Under the pieces are notes generated by a model, which made no database searches, had not been told where the DNA came from, and saw only the letters and a list, made by a program, of their open reading frames with translations. From contig NZ_VITI01000004.1 of the NCBI RefSeq assembly GCF_007827795.1, positions 124,001 through 188,000 of the forward strand: DNA of 64,000 bases. Reading direction: 5' to 3'. The stretch's first letter is position 1, and each line of letters opens with the position of its first letter. Shown piece after piece: positions 28,539 to 37,815 of this stretch. This DNA comes from Azospirillum brasilense (GTDB lineage: Bacteria > Pseudomonadota > Alphaproteobacteria > Azospirillales > Azospirillaceae). Both the position numbers and the translations under genes were made by a program.

Positions 28539-29465
28539 GTGACGCTGCTTTTCTGCTCCACCACCGACCGGTCCGACCGCTGGCTGAGCGAGCTGGACGC
28601 CCGCCTGCCCGGCCTGGAGGTGCGGGTGTGGCCCGAGATCGGGGACCTGGCGGACATCGAGATGGCGCTGGTGTGGAAGCCGCCGCACGGGCTGCTCGCC
28701 ACCCTGCCGAACCTGAAGCTGATCGTGTCGCTGGGCGCCGGGGTGGAATCGCTGCTGCTCGACCCCACCCTGCCCGACGTGCCGCTGGTCCGCATGGTGT
28801 CGGAAGGGCTGACCGTGGACATGGCCGGCTATGTGGCGCTCCAGGTGCTGCGCTGGCACCGGCTCCTCGACGAGTACAAGGCGCTCCAGCAGGCCGGGCG
28901 GTGGGAACCGCTGGACCACCGCCCGGCGCCGGAGGTGAGCGTCGGCATCCTGGGCCTGGGCGAGTTGGGCATGGCCTCGGCGAAGACGCTGCTGAGCATG
29001 GACTACCGCGTGCTGGGCTGGAGCCGGACGCCGAAGACGCTGCCGGGGGTGGAGAGCTTTTCCGGACCCGAGGGGCTGGCGGCGATGCTCGGGCAGTGCG
29101 ACCTGCTGGTCTGCCTGCTGCCGCTGACGGCGGAGACGCGCGGCCTGCTGAACCGCAAGCTGTTCGCCGCCCTGCCCAAGGGGGCAGTGGTCGTCAACGC
29201 CGCGCGCGGTGGGCATCTGGTGGAGGACGATCTGCTGGAAGCGCTGGAGAGCGGGCACATCGCCGGGGCCAGCCTGGACGTGTTCGCGGAGGAACCGCTG
29301 CCCGCCGGCCATCCCTTCTGGACCCACCCGAAGGTGCATGTGACGCCGCACGTCGCCGCCATCACCCACCCGTCGCGCTCCGCCGCGGTGGTGGCCGACG
29401 CGATCACCGCGTTCCGCGAAGGCCGTCCGCTGCCGAACCTCGTGGACCGCAGCCAGGGCTACTGA
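28539..29465 (+). CDS. ghrA: Glyoxylate/hydroxypyruvate reductase (D-isomer 2-hydroxyacid dehydrogenase)
   Basis: A 308-residue NAD(P)H enzyme. The dinucleotide fold is GILGLGELGMASAKTLL, then the catalytic Arg in NAARGGHLVEDD, Glu in FAEEPLP and His in HVAAITHPS. The N-terminal phrase on analysing VWPEIGDLADIEMALVWKPPHGL is typical of GhrA. It reduces glyoxylate or hydroxypyruvate. The GTG at 28539 has CAGGGG in place; a TTG at 28488 would add 17 residues. It is divergent from rluE. Confidence 0.87.
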   Translation: MTLLFCSTTDRSDRWLSELDARLPGLEVRVWPEIGDLADIEMALVWKPPHGLLATLPNLKLIVSLGAGVESLLLDPTLPDVPLVRMVSEGLTVDMAGYVALQVLRWHRLLDEYKALQQAGRWEPLDHRPAPEVSVGILGLGELGMASAKTLLSMDYRVLGWSRTPKTLPGVESFSGPEGLAAMLGQCDLLVCLLPLTAETRGLLNRKLFAALPKGAVVVNAARGGHLVEDDLLEALESGHIAGASLDVFAEEPLPAGHPFWTHPKVHVTPHVAAITHPSRSAAVVADAITAFREGRPLPNLVDRSQGY

Positions 29466-29477
29466 CAGCGGCGGCGG

Positions 29478-29918
29478 TCAGGCGGGCACCGCCACAGGGT
29501 TGGAGGCGCCCAACTGCGCCTCCAGCCGCGCCTTGGCGGAGGCGGCCACCTCCTCCTCGGCGCGGATGACCGCCATGTCCTCCGGCGCCACGGCGCCCGC
29601 CGCGACGACCAGCTCGGCGAAGTCGGACAGGAAGACGCTGCCCTTCACGGTGCGCTGGACCAGCACGCTGCGCTTGTCCTCGACGTCGCGCTTGCGCTTG
29701 ATGAAGCCGAGCAGCGACAGCCGGTCGAGCGCGCGGGTCACCGCGGGCTTGGAGATGTCCAGAGTCGCCGCCAGACCGCGCACGGTGTGCGGCGGATCGG
29801 TCAGATAGACCTGGAGCATGATGGCCATCTGCCGCGCCGACAGATCCGGCCCGTCCTGCCGGACGCTGGCGATCAGAGCCGTCCGCCACAGGCCGAGCGC
29901 TTTCAGGTTCCGTGCCAT
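29478..29918 (-). CDS. MarR-family transcriptional regulator
   Basis: A 146-residue winged helix protein. The DNA-binding unit is HTVRGLAATLDISKPAVTRALDRL followed by the wing LLGFIKRKRDVEDKRSVLVQ with the conserved DxR. The start at ATG 29918 has GGGGGGA. It converges on ghrA. Such regulators often respond to phenolic ligands; the target is unknown. ATG further upstream in the frame lacks a ribosome site. Confidence 0.88.
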   Translation of the reverse strand: MARNLKALGLWRTALIASVRQDGPDLSARQMAIMLQVYLTDPPHTVRGLAATLDISKPAVTRALDRLSLLGFIKRKRDVEDKRSVLVQRTVKGSVFLSDFAELVVAAGAVAPEDMAVIRAEEEVAASAKARLEAQLGASNPVAVPA

Positions 29919-30084
29919 GTTTTCCCCCCGCGTGCCGCGTCCCTTGCCCCCAAAGGCCCCCGCATTCGGGACGCGCGGCGAAGGAGTGTCCCCCAACCCG
30001 GCCCGGACAGGCAAGCGTTTCGCAACCGGATCGATCGGTCAGGGTGTCGCGGGTGGGGGAATGTGTCGGGGAAAGCGGAGCTTG

Positions 30085-30206
30085 GCCCCCACCCTAACCC
30101 TCTCCCGCTGCGCAGGGGAGGGAACTCCGCTGGCTTTGAACATGGCCCTCCCCTGCACAGCGGGGGAGGGAGGGGACCCATGCGCGAGCATGGGGAGGGT
30201 GGGGGC
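30085..30206. repeat. Palindromic repeat, copy E
   Basis: GCCCCCACCCTAACCCTCTCCCGC and CGCAGGGGAG on the left pair with CTGCACAGCGGGGGAGGG and GGGGAGGGTGGGGGC on the right. It lies downstream of fliG on its strand and could be its transcript end. Confidence 0.8.
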
Positions 30207-30224
30207 TCCTCGTCGGGAGCCCGC

Positions 30225-31247
30225 TCAGTAGATCAACTCGTTCTCGCCGCTGCCTTCGGAGATGACGATTTCGCCGCGGGCCGCCAGGTCCTTGGCGAGC
30301 TGGACCATGTACATCTGGGATTCGTCCACCTCGCGGACGCGGACCGGCCCCATGGCGGCCATGTCCTCGCGCAGGATCTTCGCCGCGCGTTCCGACATGT
30401 TGGAGAAGAACAGGTCCTTCAGCGTCTCCGACGCGCCCTTCAGGGCGGTGGCGAGTTTCTGCTTGTCGACGCTGCGCAGCAGGGCCTGGACGCCGGAGGG
30501 ATCGAGCTTGGACAGGTCCTCGAAGGTGAACATCAGCGACTTGATGCGCTCGGCGCTGTCGCGGTTGCGCTCCTCCAGGGCGGCCATGAAGCGGTGTTCG
30601 GTCGTGCGGTCCAGGCCGTTGAAGATTTCCGCCAGCATCTCGTGGCTGTCGCGGCGGCTGGTGCGGGCGAGGTTGGTCATGAACTCGGTGCGCAGCGTGC
30701 GCTCCACGTCGTCCAGAACCTCCTTCTGCACGGCCTCCATACGCAGCATGCGCATGATGACCTCCATCGCGAAGCTTTCCGGCAGCTGGGTCAGCACGCG
30801 GCCGGCGTGTTCCGGGCGGATCTTCGACAGAACCACCGCCACGGTCTGCGGGTACTCGTTCTTCAGGTAGTTGGACAGGACCGACTCGTTGACGTTGGCC
30901 AGCTTGTCCCACATGGTGCGGCCGGCGGGACCACGGATCTCCTCCATGATGGAGTCGACCTTGTCCTTGGGCAGCGTCTTCAGCAGCAGGCGTTCGGTGG
31001 AGTCGAAGGAACCGACCAGCGAGCCGGTGGCCGACATCTGTTCCGCGAATTCGACGAACAGGCGCTCGATCAGGTTGGCGGAGACGGTGCCGAGGTTCGC
31101 CATCACCTGCGACAGCTCCTTGATCTCCTCGTCGTCCATCATCGCGAACAGCTTGGACGAATGCTCCTCGCCCAGCGCCAGCATCAGAATGGCCGCCTTC
31201 TCCGGACCGGTGAGGGTGCGATAATCCTCACGAACCTTCAGCGCCAT
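30225..31247 (-). CDS. fliG: Flagellar motor switch protein FliG
   Basis: A 340-residue C-ring protein that joins FliF and the stator-facing side of the motor. N domain: [23 protein letters not shown]. Middle domain with EHPQ-like [20 protein letters not shown] domain: [34 protein letters not shown], in which charged residues meet the stator. The start at ATG 31247 has GGAGG. It stands alone, without fliF or fliN, unlike the usual flagellar operon; Azospirillum has more than one flagellar system, so it may belong to a dispersed set. Confidence 0.95.
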   Translation of the reverse strand: MALKVREDYRTLTGPEKAAILMLALGEEHSSKLFAMMDDEEIKELSQVMANLGTVSANLIERLFVEFAEQMSATGSLVGSFDSTERLLLKTLPKDKVDSIMEEIRGPAGRTMWDKLANVNESVLSNYLKNEYPQTVAVVLSKIRPEHAGRVLTQLPESFAMEVIMRMLRMEAVQKEVLDDVERTLRTEFMTNLARTSRRDSHEMLAEIFNGLDRTTEHRFMAALEERNRDSAERIKSLMFTFEDLSKLDPSGVQALLRSVDKQKLATALKGASETLKDLFFSNMSERAAKILREDMAAMGPVRVREVDESQMYMVQLAKDLAARGEIVISEGSGENELIY

Positions 31248-31390
31248 GTGTCCGCCTCCAAAAACCCGGCCGGCACCCGAGTCCACCGGTCCTACCCGAA
31301 GGTTTTAGTCCTTTCCGAATCGGCACGCCACCCCCGCGACGCCCGCGGGGGTGACAATTTTAACCATATGCCGGATGTTGCGCCGTTCTA

Positions 31391-32779
31391 TCACCCGAAC
31401 CGCTTGGCGATGACCGCATAGGCCGCGCGCAGGCCCAGCGCCTCGCCGCCTTCCGGGCGGCCGGGGCGGGCGCCGCTGTTCCAGGCGAAGGTGTCGAGAT
31501 GCGCCCAGGGCGTGTCCTTCGACACGAATTCCTGGAGGAACAGCCCGGCGGTGATCGCCCCGGCCATGCCGTTGCTGGTCACGTTGTTGAGGTCGGCCAC
31601 CTTGCTGTCCAGCCCCTTGCGGTAGGGCGCCCACAGCGGCAGGCGCCACAGCGGGTCGCCCTGCTCCTCGCCGGCGGCCAACAGGTCGTCGGCGAGAGCG
31701 TCGTCGTTGGCGAACAGCGCCGGCAGGTCCGGCCCCAGCGCGACGCGGGCGGCCCCGGTCAGGGTGGCGAAGTCGATCAGCAGGGCGGGCTTCTCCGAAT
31801 CCGCCTCGGCCAGCGCGTCGCACAGGATCAGCCGCCCTTCGGCGTCGGTGTTGCCGACCTCCACGCTCAGGCCCTTGCGCGTCTTCAGCACATCCATCGG
31901 CTTGAAGGCGTTGCCGGAGATCACGTTCTCCACCGCCGGAACCAGCACGCGCAGCCGCACCGGCAGCCCCGCCATCATCACCATGCGGCCCAGCGCCAGC
32001 GCGTGCGCGGCGCCGCCCATGTCCTTCTTCATCAGCAGCATGCCCGACGACGGCTTGATGTCCAGCCCGCCGCTGTCGAAGCAGACACCCTTGCCGACGA
32101 TGGTCACCTTCGGGTGCGCCGGGTTGCCCCAGCGCAGGTCGATCAGCCGCGGCGCCCGCGGGCTGGCCCGGCCCACCGCGTGGATGGCCGGATAGTCGCG
32201 GTCGAGCAGGTCGTCGCCGACGATGACGTCCAGCCCGGCCTCGAATTCCTCCGCCACGGCATGGGCCACCTCGGCCAGTTCCGCCGGGCCGAGGTCGTTG
32301 GCCGGGGTGTTCACGAGGTCGCGCAGCAGGTAGGTCGCGGTGGCGGTGCGCTGCACCTCGCCCTGGTCGGCGTGCTTGGGCCAGACGAGGTTGGCGAAGA
32401 CCTTGTCCGACGCCTTGTAGCGCCCGAAGCGGTAGCTGCCGAGCGCCCAGCCCAGCGCCAGACGGGTCGCGGCGCGGCGGTCGAGCGCGGCGTCCACCGC
32501 CTCGTCCAGCCGGTAGTTCCCCGGCGGCAGGCCGACGGGCAGGCCGGCGAGGCCCCACAGGTCGTCCAGCGCCGACACGCCGGCCAGCACGCGGGCGATC
32601 GCCCCGCCCTCCCCCGGCAGGAAGGCCGTCGAACCGGCCTCCGCCGTGAAGTTCACGGCCTTCACCCAAGCCGCGGTGGCGGGCGGCTGACCCTCCAGCC
32701 ACGTGGCGAGGCCGGCCTTGTTCAGCGGGGTGATGGTCACGGTGCCGGGGCCGGCCGTGGCGAGCAGGGTGGCGAGCAA
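31391..32779 (-). CDS. M17 leucyl aminopeptidase family protein
   Basis: A 462-residue metallo-aminopeptidase. The C-terminal catalytic domain shows GKGVCFDSGGLDIKPS (Lys and Asp metal ligands), KKDMGGAAHAL and the M17 signature NTDAEGRLILCDAL. The N-terminal 160 residues form the oligomerisation domain. It is shorter and more divergent than PepA and closer to the PepB-like branch. Role: peptide turnover in the cytosol, which would complement the peptide importers in this window. Confidence 0.93.
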   Translation of the reverse strand: MLATLLATAGPGTVTITPLNKAGLATWLEGQPPATAAWVKAVNFTAEAGSTAFLPGEGGAIARVLAGVSALDDLWGLAGLPVGLPPGNYRLDEAVDAALDRRAATRLALGWALGSYRFGRYKASDKVFANLVWPKHADQGEVQRTATATYLLRDLVNTPANDLGPAELAEVAHAVAEEFEAGLDVIVGDDLLDRDYPAIHAVGRASPRAPRLIDLRWGNPAHPKVTIVGKGVCFDSGGLDIKPSSGMLLMKKDMGGAAHALALGRMVMMAGLPVRLRVLVPAVENVISGNAFKPMDVLKTRKGLSVEVGNTDAEGRLILCDALAEADSEKPALLIDFATLTGAARVALGPDLPALFANDDALADDLLAAGEEQGDPLWRLPLWAPYRKGLDSKVADLNNVTSNGMAGAITAGLFLQEFVSKDTPWAHLDTFAWNSGARPGRPEGGEALGLRAAYAVIAKRFG

Positions 32780-32867
32780 GGTGGGCGTCCTTCGTCAGGA
32801 AACGGAAACAGTGATGGAAAGCATGGCGCGCCGGGGCGTCCCTGAAAAGGGGGATTGCGTTCGACAG

Positions 32868-32889
32868 GCCCTCTCCCGCGGGAGAGGGC
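32868..32889. repeat. Minimal repeat remnant, copy J
   Basis: GCCCTCTCCC-GC-GGGAGAGGGC, a perfect palindrome of the same arm sequence as the longer repeats, between the divergent aminopeptidase and GST genes. Confidence 0.6.
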
Positions 32890-32958
32890 TGGGCTTGCCG
32901 CAAGGTCGCGAGGCAGGCATGCTCCGCCTCCCCCTCCCTTCGCGACCGAGGCGCACCC

Positions 32959-33618
32959 ATGGACGACCTGACGCTGGTCATCGGCAACAAGGCTTTCTCA
33001 TCCTGGTCCCTGCGGCCCTGGCTGACGTTGAAGCGGACGGGCCGGCCGTTCCGGGAGATCGTCATCCCGCTGCGCCAGCCCGACACCGCCGCCCGCATCG
33101 CGGAGCATTCGCCCTCGGGCCGGGTGCCCTGCCTGCGGCACGGCGACCGGGTGATCTGGGATTCGTTGGCGATCTGCGAGTATCTGGCGGAGTCCTTCCC
33201 CGAGGCCGCCCTCTGGCCGGCGGACGCCCATACCCGCGCCGTGGCGCGTTCGGTCTCGGCGGAGATGCATTCGGGCTTCGCCGCTCTGCGCACCCACATG
33301 TCCATGGACCTCAAGGCGTTCCGCCCCGGCGTGGGCCGCAACGCCGAGAGCGAGGCCGACATCGCCCGCGTCTTCGCCCTGTGGCGCGACGCACGGTCCC
33401 GCTTCGGGGCGGGTGGCCCCTTCCTGTTCGGCGGCTTCTCCATCGCCGACGCCATGTACGCGCCGGTGGTGACGCGCCTCATCACCTACGGGGTGGAGAT
33501 GGACGGGCTGTGCGGCGCCTACGCGCGGGCGGTGATGGAACTGCCGGCCATGGCGGAGTGGGTGGCGGCCGCCGAGGCGGAGCCGTGGGACCTCTACGCC
33601 GACGAACGGACCATCTGA
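32959..33618 (+). CDS. Glutathione S-transferase family protein
   Basis: A 219-residue protein. The thioredoxin-like N domain holds FSSWSLRPWLTLKRTG, cis-proline segment GRVPCLRHGDRVIWDSLAICEYLAE (glutathione gamma-Glu site DS). The helical C domain contains FGGFSIADAMYAPV, the N-capping SxAD motif of GSTs. Substrate unknown. Confidence 0.9.
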   Translation: MDDLTLVIGNKAFSSWSLRPWLTLKRTGRPFREIVIPLRQPDTAARIAEHSPSGRVPCLRHGDRVIWDSLAICEYLAESFPEAALWPADAHTRAVARSVSAEMHSGFAALRTHMSMDLKAFRPGVGRNAESEADIARVFALWRDARSRFGAGGPFLFGGFSIADAMYAPVVTRLITYGVEMDGLCGAYARAVMELPAMAEWVAAAEAEPWDLYADERTI

Positions 33619-33631
33619 CGCGCGGAAGGGA

Positions 33632-34735
33632 TCAGGGCGTCGGCCCTCCCGTCGGTTCGTTGGCGGCGTTGCCGATCAGGCCGACCTCGCGGTAATAGCG
33701 CTCGGCGCCCGGATGCAGTGGGACCGAGACGTTGGCGACCGCCTTGGTGGCGTCGAAGCTGCGCCCCTTGGGGTGGCCCTCGATCAGCAGGCGGCGGGTG
33801 TTCTCGTGCCACAGCGCCTTGGTGACGCCATGGATCAGGGCGGGGTCGCGGTCGGCGCGGACCAGCAGTTCCGCCCCCACCCCCAGCGTGTGAATCTCCG
33901 GCACGCCGGGGTAGGTGTCGGCGGGGATGGTCTGGTCCATGTAGAAGCGCTGGCGGATGCGCAGCCGGGCGGCCATCTCGCCGTCCAGCGGGATCAGGCG
34001 GATCGGCTCGCGGTTCGCCACGTCGGTGACCGCCGCCACCGGGAAGCCGCCGACCATGAAGAAGGCGTCCAGTTCCTTCTTGGCCAACCGGTCCGCCGCC
34101 GTGCCCGGCTTCAGGTAGGCCGGGGGCCGCAACTCCGCCTCCTTCACGCCGAAGGCGTCGAGGATCGCCCGCGCCTCCACCAGCACGCCGGAGCCCTCCT
34201 CCCCCAGTGAGACGGCCTTGCCCTTCAGGTCGGCCACGCCGTGCAGGTCGCTGTCGGCGCGCACGACGAGCTGGATCGCCTCCGCGTAGAGCATGCCGAT
34301 GGAGCGCAGCCCCTCGAAGGGTGCCTTGCCGTGGAAGATGCCCGACCCGGTGTAGGCCCAATAGGCGATGTCGGCCTGGGACATTCCGGCCTCGATCGCG
34401 CCGGAGCGCAGCAGCTCGATGTTCTCCACCGAGCCGAGCGTGGCCTGCGCCACCGCGATCAGCCCCGGCACGCCGCAGCTTCCCCCGCGGTCGCAGGGGC
34501 GGGAGCCGGGCGGGTTGGAGATGGCGTTGGCGATCAGCCCGCCGATCGGGAAATAGGTGCCCGACGTGGTGCCCGTGCCGATCCGGAAATAGCGGATGTC
34601 CTGCGCCGCAGCACCCCTTGGCAGAAGGCCGAGCAGAGCGCCTCCCGCGACGCCAGCGAGGACCTGACGGCGGCTGGGAAGACCTTCGGGGGAAAGGCGG
34701 GGGTTGGGTCCTGCGCGCGGCACCGGCGGGTCCAC
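33632..34735 (-). CDS. TAXI-family TRAP transporter substrate-binding protein
   Basis: A 367-residue periplasmic protein. A twin-arginine-like leader SRRQVLAGVAGGALLGLLPRGAAAQ (about residues 21-45) precedes IRYFRIGTGTTSGTYFPIGGLIANAIS, the TAXI start. GSVENIELLRSGAIEAGMSQADIAYWAY is the second family segment. TAXI proteins feed a fused DctMQ membrane protein, which is not next to this gene, so the partner must be elsewhere. A GTG start at 34735 was chosen because the leader begins in frame. Confidence 0.9.
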   Translation of the reverse strand: MDPPVPRAGPNPRLSPEGLPSRRQVLAGVAGGALLGLLPRGAAAQDIRYFRIGTGTTSGTYFPIGGLIANAISNPPGSRPCDRGGSCGVPGLIAVAQATLGSVENIELLRSGAIEAGMSQADIAYWAYTGSGIFHGKAPFEGLRSIGMLYAEAIQLVVRADSDLHGVADLKGKAVSLGEEGSGVLVEARAILDAFGVKEAELRPPAYLKPGTAADRLAKKELDAFFMVGGFPVAAVTDVANREPIRLIPLDGEMAARLRIRQRFYMDQTIPADTYPGVPEIHTLGVGAELLVRADRDPALIHGVTKALWHENTRRLLIEGHPKGRSFDATKAVANVSVPLHPGAERYYREVGLIGNAANEPTGGPTP

Positions 34736-34842
34736 CTTTCCTGTTGGCCAGCCGTTCCGGCGGCGTGAGCCATCGGCGGCGTGTTGTTGGACACGCTCTT
34801 ACAAGAATACCCGCAGCCGGGCTTTTTCAAGGCGTCGGAGGC

Positions 34843-35406
34843 TTAAAAGACGCCCGCCAGATCAAGAACCCCGGCGAGTGCTACCGCGCCGCCACACATT
34901 TGCACCACACGGCCCGACACCGCCTGCCCCAGCGCCACCGACAGGCCCAACCCGGCGCCGATGACCAGCAGCACGCCGGACGACAGCCCCGCCCAGAACA
35001 GCGGCCCGCCCATGTGCACATAGCCGTGGAAGGCCCCCGCCGCGGCGACCGTCAGCACGCCCAGGGCCAACGGCGCCTTCAGCCCGACGGCGACCAGCCC
35101 GCCCATCAGGATCAGCGACGCCGACAGTCCTTCCGCGGCGTAGGGCAGCCGAATGCCGATCTGCGCGGCCAGCCCAGCGGCCAGCACCGCGGTCAGCGCC
35201 GCCACCGGAAGCTGCCAGACGGAGGCACCGCCGTTCTGCCCGCTCCACAGTCCGATGGCGAGGAAGCCCAGCAAATGCTGAAGCACCCACACGGGCTCGG
35301 TCAGGCCGGTGCCGAACGGCCCGGTCACCGTCATCCGCGCCAGCGCGGGCGCGGCCCCGGCGCCGATCAGCAGAAGCGCTAAGAGAACCGCCCGGATCGC
35401 CACCAT
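34843..35406 (-). CDS. HupE/UreJ-family membrane protein
   Basis: A 187-residue protein with about six hydrophobic segments after a leader ending APALARM. HLLGFLAIGLWSGQNGG and GAFHGYVHMGG carry the conserved histidines that resemble the HupE/UreJ nickel or cobalt permease signature (usually HxxxGxD and FHGxAHG). Hydrogenase or urease genes are not adjacent. Metal transport is a family-based inference. Confidence 0.8.
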   Translation of the reverse strand: MVAIRAVLLALLLIGAGAAPALARMTVTGPFGTGLTEPVWVLQHLLGFLAIGLWSGQNGGASVWQLPVAALTAVLAAGLAAQIGIRLPYAAEGLSASLILMGGLVAVGLKAPLALGVLTVAAAGAFHGYVHMGGPLFWAGLSSGVLLVIGAGLGLSVALGQAVSGRVVQMCGGAVALAGVLDLAGVF

Positions 35407-35510
35407 CCCCTACCCCTTTTCCCCAACGTCTTTGCGCAGCACCGGGCCGGTATGGCCGCTGCGCGGGGTGGGGTCAAGTGACCAGAGCCGAGAGCTTTAG
35501 AAGCTGGGCA

Positions 35511-36038
35511 TCAGTAACCCAAGGGGCCGGGGCCGTACTGGCGGAGGTCCTGCTGCTTGCGGAGCAGGTCGCGCTGCTGCAGCGGGTCAAGCCGGCCCAT
35601 GGCGTCGTCGGTGCGCAGCCGGTCGACCTCCGGGCTCATCAGGTCGCGCTTGGCGCGGTCGGTCAGCCCCTGGGTGGAGCCCGGCGCCGGCAGGGCGGGC
35701 GTGGCCGGCTGGTCGATGGGCGGCGGCGGCGGTGACGAACTGCCGCGGCGACGGACCGGAGGCGGCTGGTTGGGCGCCTGCGAGGCGTCGGAGAGCTTCT
35801 GCGGCGGGGTGGGTGGAGGTTGCGGCGCAGGGGTGGTCGGGCGGACGTTCTCCTCCGCCTGGATCTGACGGAGCGTCTTCAGCCCGCCGCTTTGCGCGGC
35901 CGCCGGCGGCGCCGCCTGGGCCCGCCCCGGCATCTCGTCGTGCACCTCGGTCGCGCAGGCCCCCAGCGCGAGGGCGGCGAGCGCGACGGCGACGGGCAGG
36001 AGCGCGGCGGTGGGGCGGATCGGTGTCATACCAACCAT
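35511..36038 (-). CDS. Proline-rich lipoprotein
   Basis: A 175-residue exported protein. The leader ALLPVAVALAALALGAC has a lipobox (LGAC) at about residue 26. The mature chain is Pro/Gln-rich up to about residue 105 (PTTPAPQPPPTPPQK) and charged after that (LTDRAKRDLMSPEVDRL). No domain is recognised. Start at ATG 36038 (MVGMTPIRP) or 36029 (MTPIRP). It is divergent from imuB, so its leader faces the LexA box. Confidence 0.75.
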   Translation of the reverse strand: MVGMTPIRPTAALLPVAVALAALALGACATEVHDEMPGRAQAAPPAAAQSGGLKTLRQIQAEENVRPTTPAPQPPPTPPQKLSDASQAPNQPPPVRRRGSSSPPPPPIDQPATPALPAPGSTQGLTDRAKRDLMSPEVDRLRTDDAMGRLDPLQQRDLLRKQQDLRQYGPGPLGY

Positions 36039-36137
36039 GTCGTGCCCCGCGGAGGCGTGACAAGGCCCCCTGTCCATCTCCCTCTTCTTGGTCAGGCCGT
36101 AAGGAGACTCCCACCCGCCGGCTTTTGCCGCTAGAAT

Positions 36138-36152
36138 GTTCTTGTTTTGTTC
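36138..36152 (+). promoter_or_regulatory. LexA box of the imuB-dnaE2 operon
   Basis: GTTCTTGTTTTGTTC fits the alphaproteobacterial SOS operator GTTC-N7-GTTC exactly. It lies 45 bases before the imuB ATG. Confidence 0.88.
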
Positions 36153-36197
36153 GTGATAAAACGGTTTGCGTCCACATCGGCGAAGGGAGGGTTGGGC

Positions 36198-37805
36198 ATG
36201 ACGGAACGGACGGCGCGGCGCATCCTGTCCCTGTGGCTGCCGCGGCTGCCCACCGACGCCCACAGCCGCCGCCATCCGGCGCGGCGCGGACATCCCCTCG
36301 CCGCCATCCTGGCCGAGCGCGGGCGGCTGGGCGTGGCCGCCGTCAACCGCGCCGCGGCGGAGGCCGGGGTGCGGCTCGGCATGAGCCTGGCCGACGCCCG
36401 CGCCATCGAACCCGCCCTGGCCGTCTTCGACGCCGAGCCCGAGTCGGACGCCCGCCTGCTGGAACGGATCGCCGGCTGGTGCACACGCTACACCCCCTGG
36501 ACCACCCCGGACGGCCCCGATGGGGTGGCGCTGGACATCACCGGCTGCGCCCACCTGTTCGGCGGGGAGGAAGCCATGGCCGCCGACCTGACCGCCCGCC
36601 TGACCGCGGCAGGCTTCGAGTCGCGGCTGGCGGTGGCGGACACGCCCGCGGCGGCCTGGGCGCTGGCGCGGTTCGGTAGGAAGGCCCCCACCCTCCCGCT
36701 TCGCGGGTCCCTCCCTCCCCCGCTCCGCAGGGGAGGGATAGATAGCTCCCTCCCCTGCGGAGCGGGGGAGGGTCGGGGTGGGGGCAACCGGGCCGACACC
36801 CTCCTCTCTCCCCTCCCCGTCGCCGCGCTGCGCCTGCCGCCCGCCACGGTGGACGGGCTGGCCGCGGTGGGCTTGCGGCGGATCGGGGACCTGCACGCCG
36901 TCCCCCGCGCCACGCTGGCCGCCCGTTTCGGGCCGGAACTGCTGCGACGGCTCGACCAGGCCTATGGACGGCTGGACGAGCCGCTGTCGCCCCGCCTGCC
37001 GGTGCCGCCGCACAGCGTCCGCCTCGCCCTGCCCGAGCCGCTCACCACCGCCGAGGCCATCGCCGAGGCGCTGCGCCGCCTGCTGGCCACCCTCTGCGCC
37101 GGGCTGGAGAAGAGCGGAGAGGGCGCCCGCCGCCTGCGGCTGGAGCTGCACCGGGTGGACCGCCGGCTGGAGGACGCGCCCCAGACGCTGGCCATCGGCA
37201 CCGGCCACCCGGTGCGCCGCCCGGACGCGCTGATGCGGCTGTTCGCCCAGAAGCTCGACCGGGTGGAGCCCGGCCCCGGCCTGGAGCTGATGGTGCTGTC
37301 GGCCACCGAGGCCGGTCCGCTCGCCGCCGCGCAGGCCGCGCTGGATGGCGGGATAGATGGGCAGCCGGAACTGGGCGAGCTGATGGACCGGCTGGCCAAC
37401 CGGCTGGGGGCGCGGGCGGTGCTGCGGCTGGTCCCGCGGCAAAGCTGGCTGCCGGAGCGCAGCGTGGCCCCCGCCTCGGCCTTCGCGGATGCCCCCGGCG
37501 GTTCCCTGTGGCCCGCTGACCGCCCGCGCCCGGTGCGGCTGCTCGCCCCGCCGGAGCCCATCGAGGCCATGGCCCTGGTTCCCGACGACCCGCCGGTGAT
37601 GTTCCGCTGGCGCGGCACCCAGCACCGTATCCGCCTTGCCGACGGGCCGGAGCGGATCGCGGCCGAGTGGTGGCGGAGCGACGGCGAGCCCCGCGACTAT
37701 TACCGCGTCGAGGACGAGGCCGGCCGCCGCTTCTGGGTCTTCCGCCAGGGGCTGTACCGGCCCGGCGTGGTGGCGCCGTGGTTCCTGCACGGCTTCTTCG
37801 GGTGA
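36198..37805 (+). CDS. imuB: ImuB, Y-family polymerase-like translesion protein with a repeat-encoded insert
   Basis: A 535-residue SOS mutasome hub. The Y-family core begins RRILSLWLPRLPTD, in which the catalytic acidic residues of active polymerases are replaced by WLP, as in other ImuB proteins; LDITGCAHLFGGE and LPPATVDGLAAVGLRRIGDL are typical. ImuB ties DnaE2 to the sliding clamp; SLWPADRPRPVRLL near residue 435 is the region where the clamp motif is usually placed. Residues about 162-197 are encoded by a full copy of the palindromic repeat (36684-36785) in frame. Start at ATG 36198 with GGGAGGG. The ATG of dnaE2 is 10 bases past the stop. Confidence 0.93.
   Translation: MTERTARRILSLWLPRLPTDAHSRRHPARRGHPLAAILAERGRLGVAAVNRAAAEAGVRLGMSLADARAIEPALAVFDAEPESDARLLERIAGWCTRYTPWTTPDGPDGVALDITGCAHLFGGEEAMAADLTARLTAAGFESRLAVADTPAAAWALARFGRKAPTLPLRGSLPPPLRRGGIDSSLPCGAGEGRGGGNRADTLLSPLPVAALRLPPATVDGLAAVGLRRIGDLHAVPRATLAARFGPELLRRLDQAYGRLDEPLSPRLPVPPHSVRLALPEPLTTAEAIAEALRRLLATLCAGLEKSGEGARRLRLELHRVDRRLEDAPQTLAIGTGHPVRRPDALMRLFAQKLDRVEPGPGLELMVLSATEAGPLAAAQAALDGGIDGQPELGELMDRLANRLGARAVLRLVPRQSWLPERSVAPASAFADAPGGSLWPADRPRPVRLLAPPEPIEAMALVPDDPPVMFRWRGTQHRIRLADGPERIAAEWWRSDGEPRDYYRVEDEAGRRFWVFRQGLYRPGVVAPWFLHGFFG
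36684..36785. repeat. Palindromic repeat, copy F, inside the imuB reading frame
   Basis: GCCCCCACCCTCCCGCTTCG on the left, CCCTCCCCCGCTCCGCAGG and CCTGCGGAGCGGGGGAGGG at the centre, GGTCGGGGTGGGGGC on the right. It is 102 bases (34 codons) and adds no stop codon to imuB. Confidence 0.9.
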
Positions 37806-37815
37806 CGGGGCCGCC

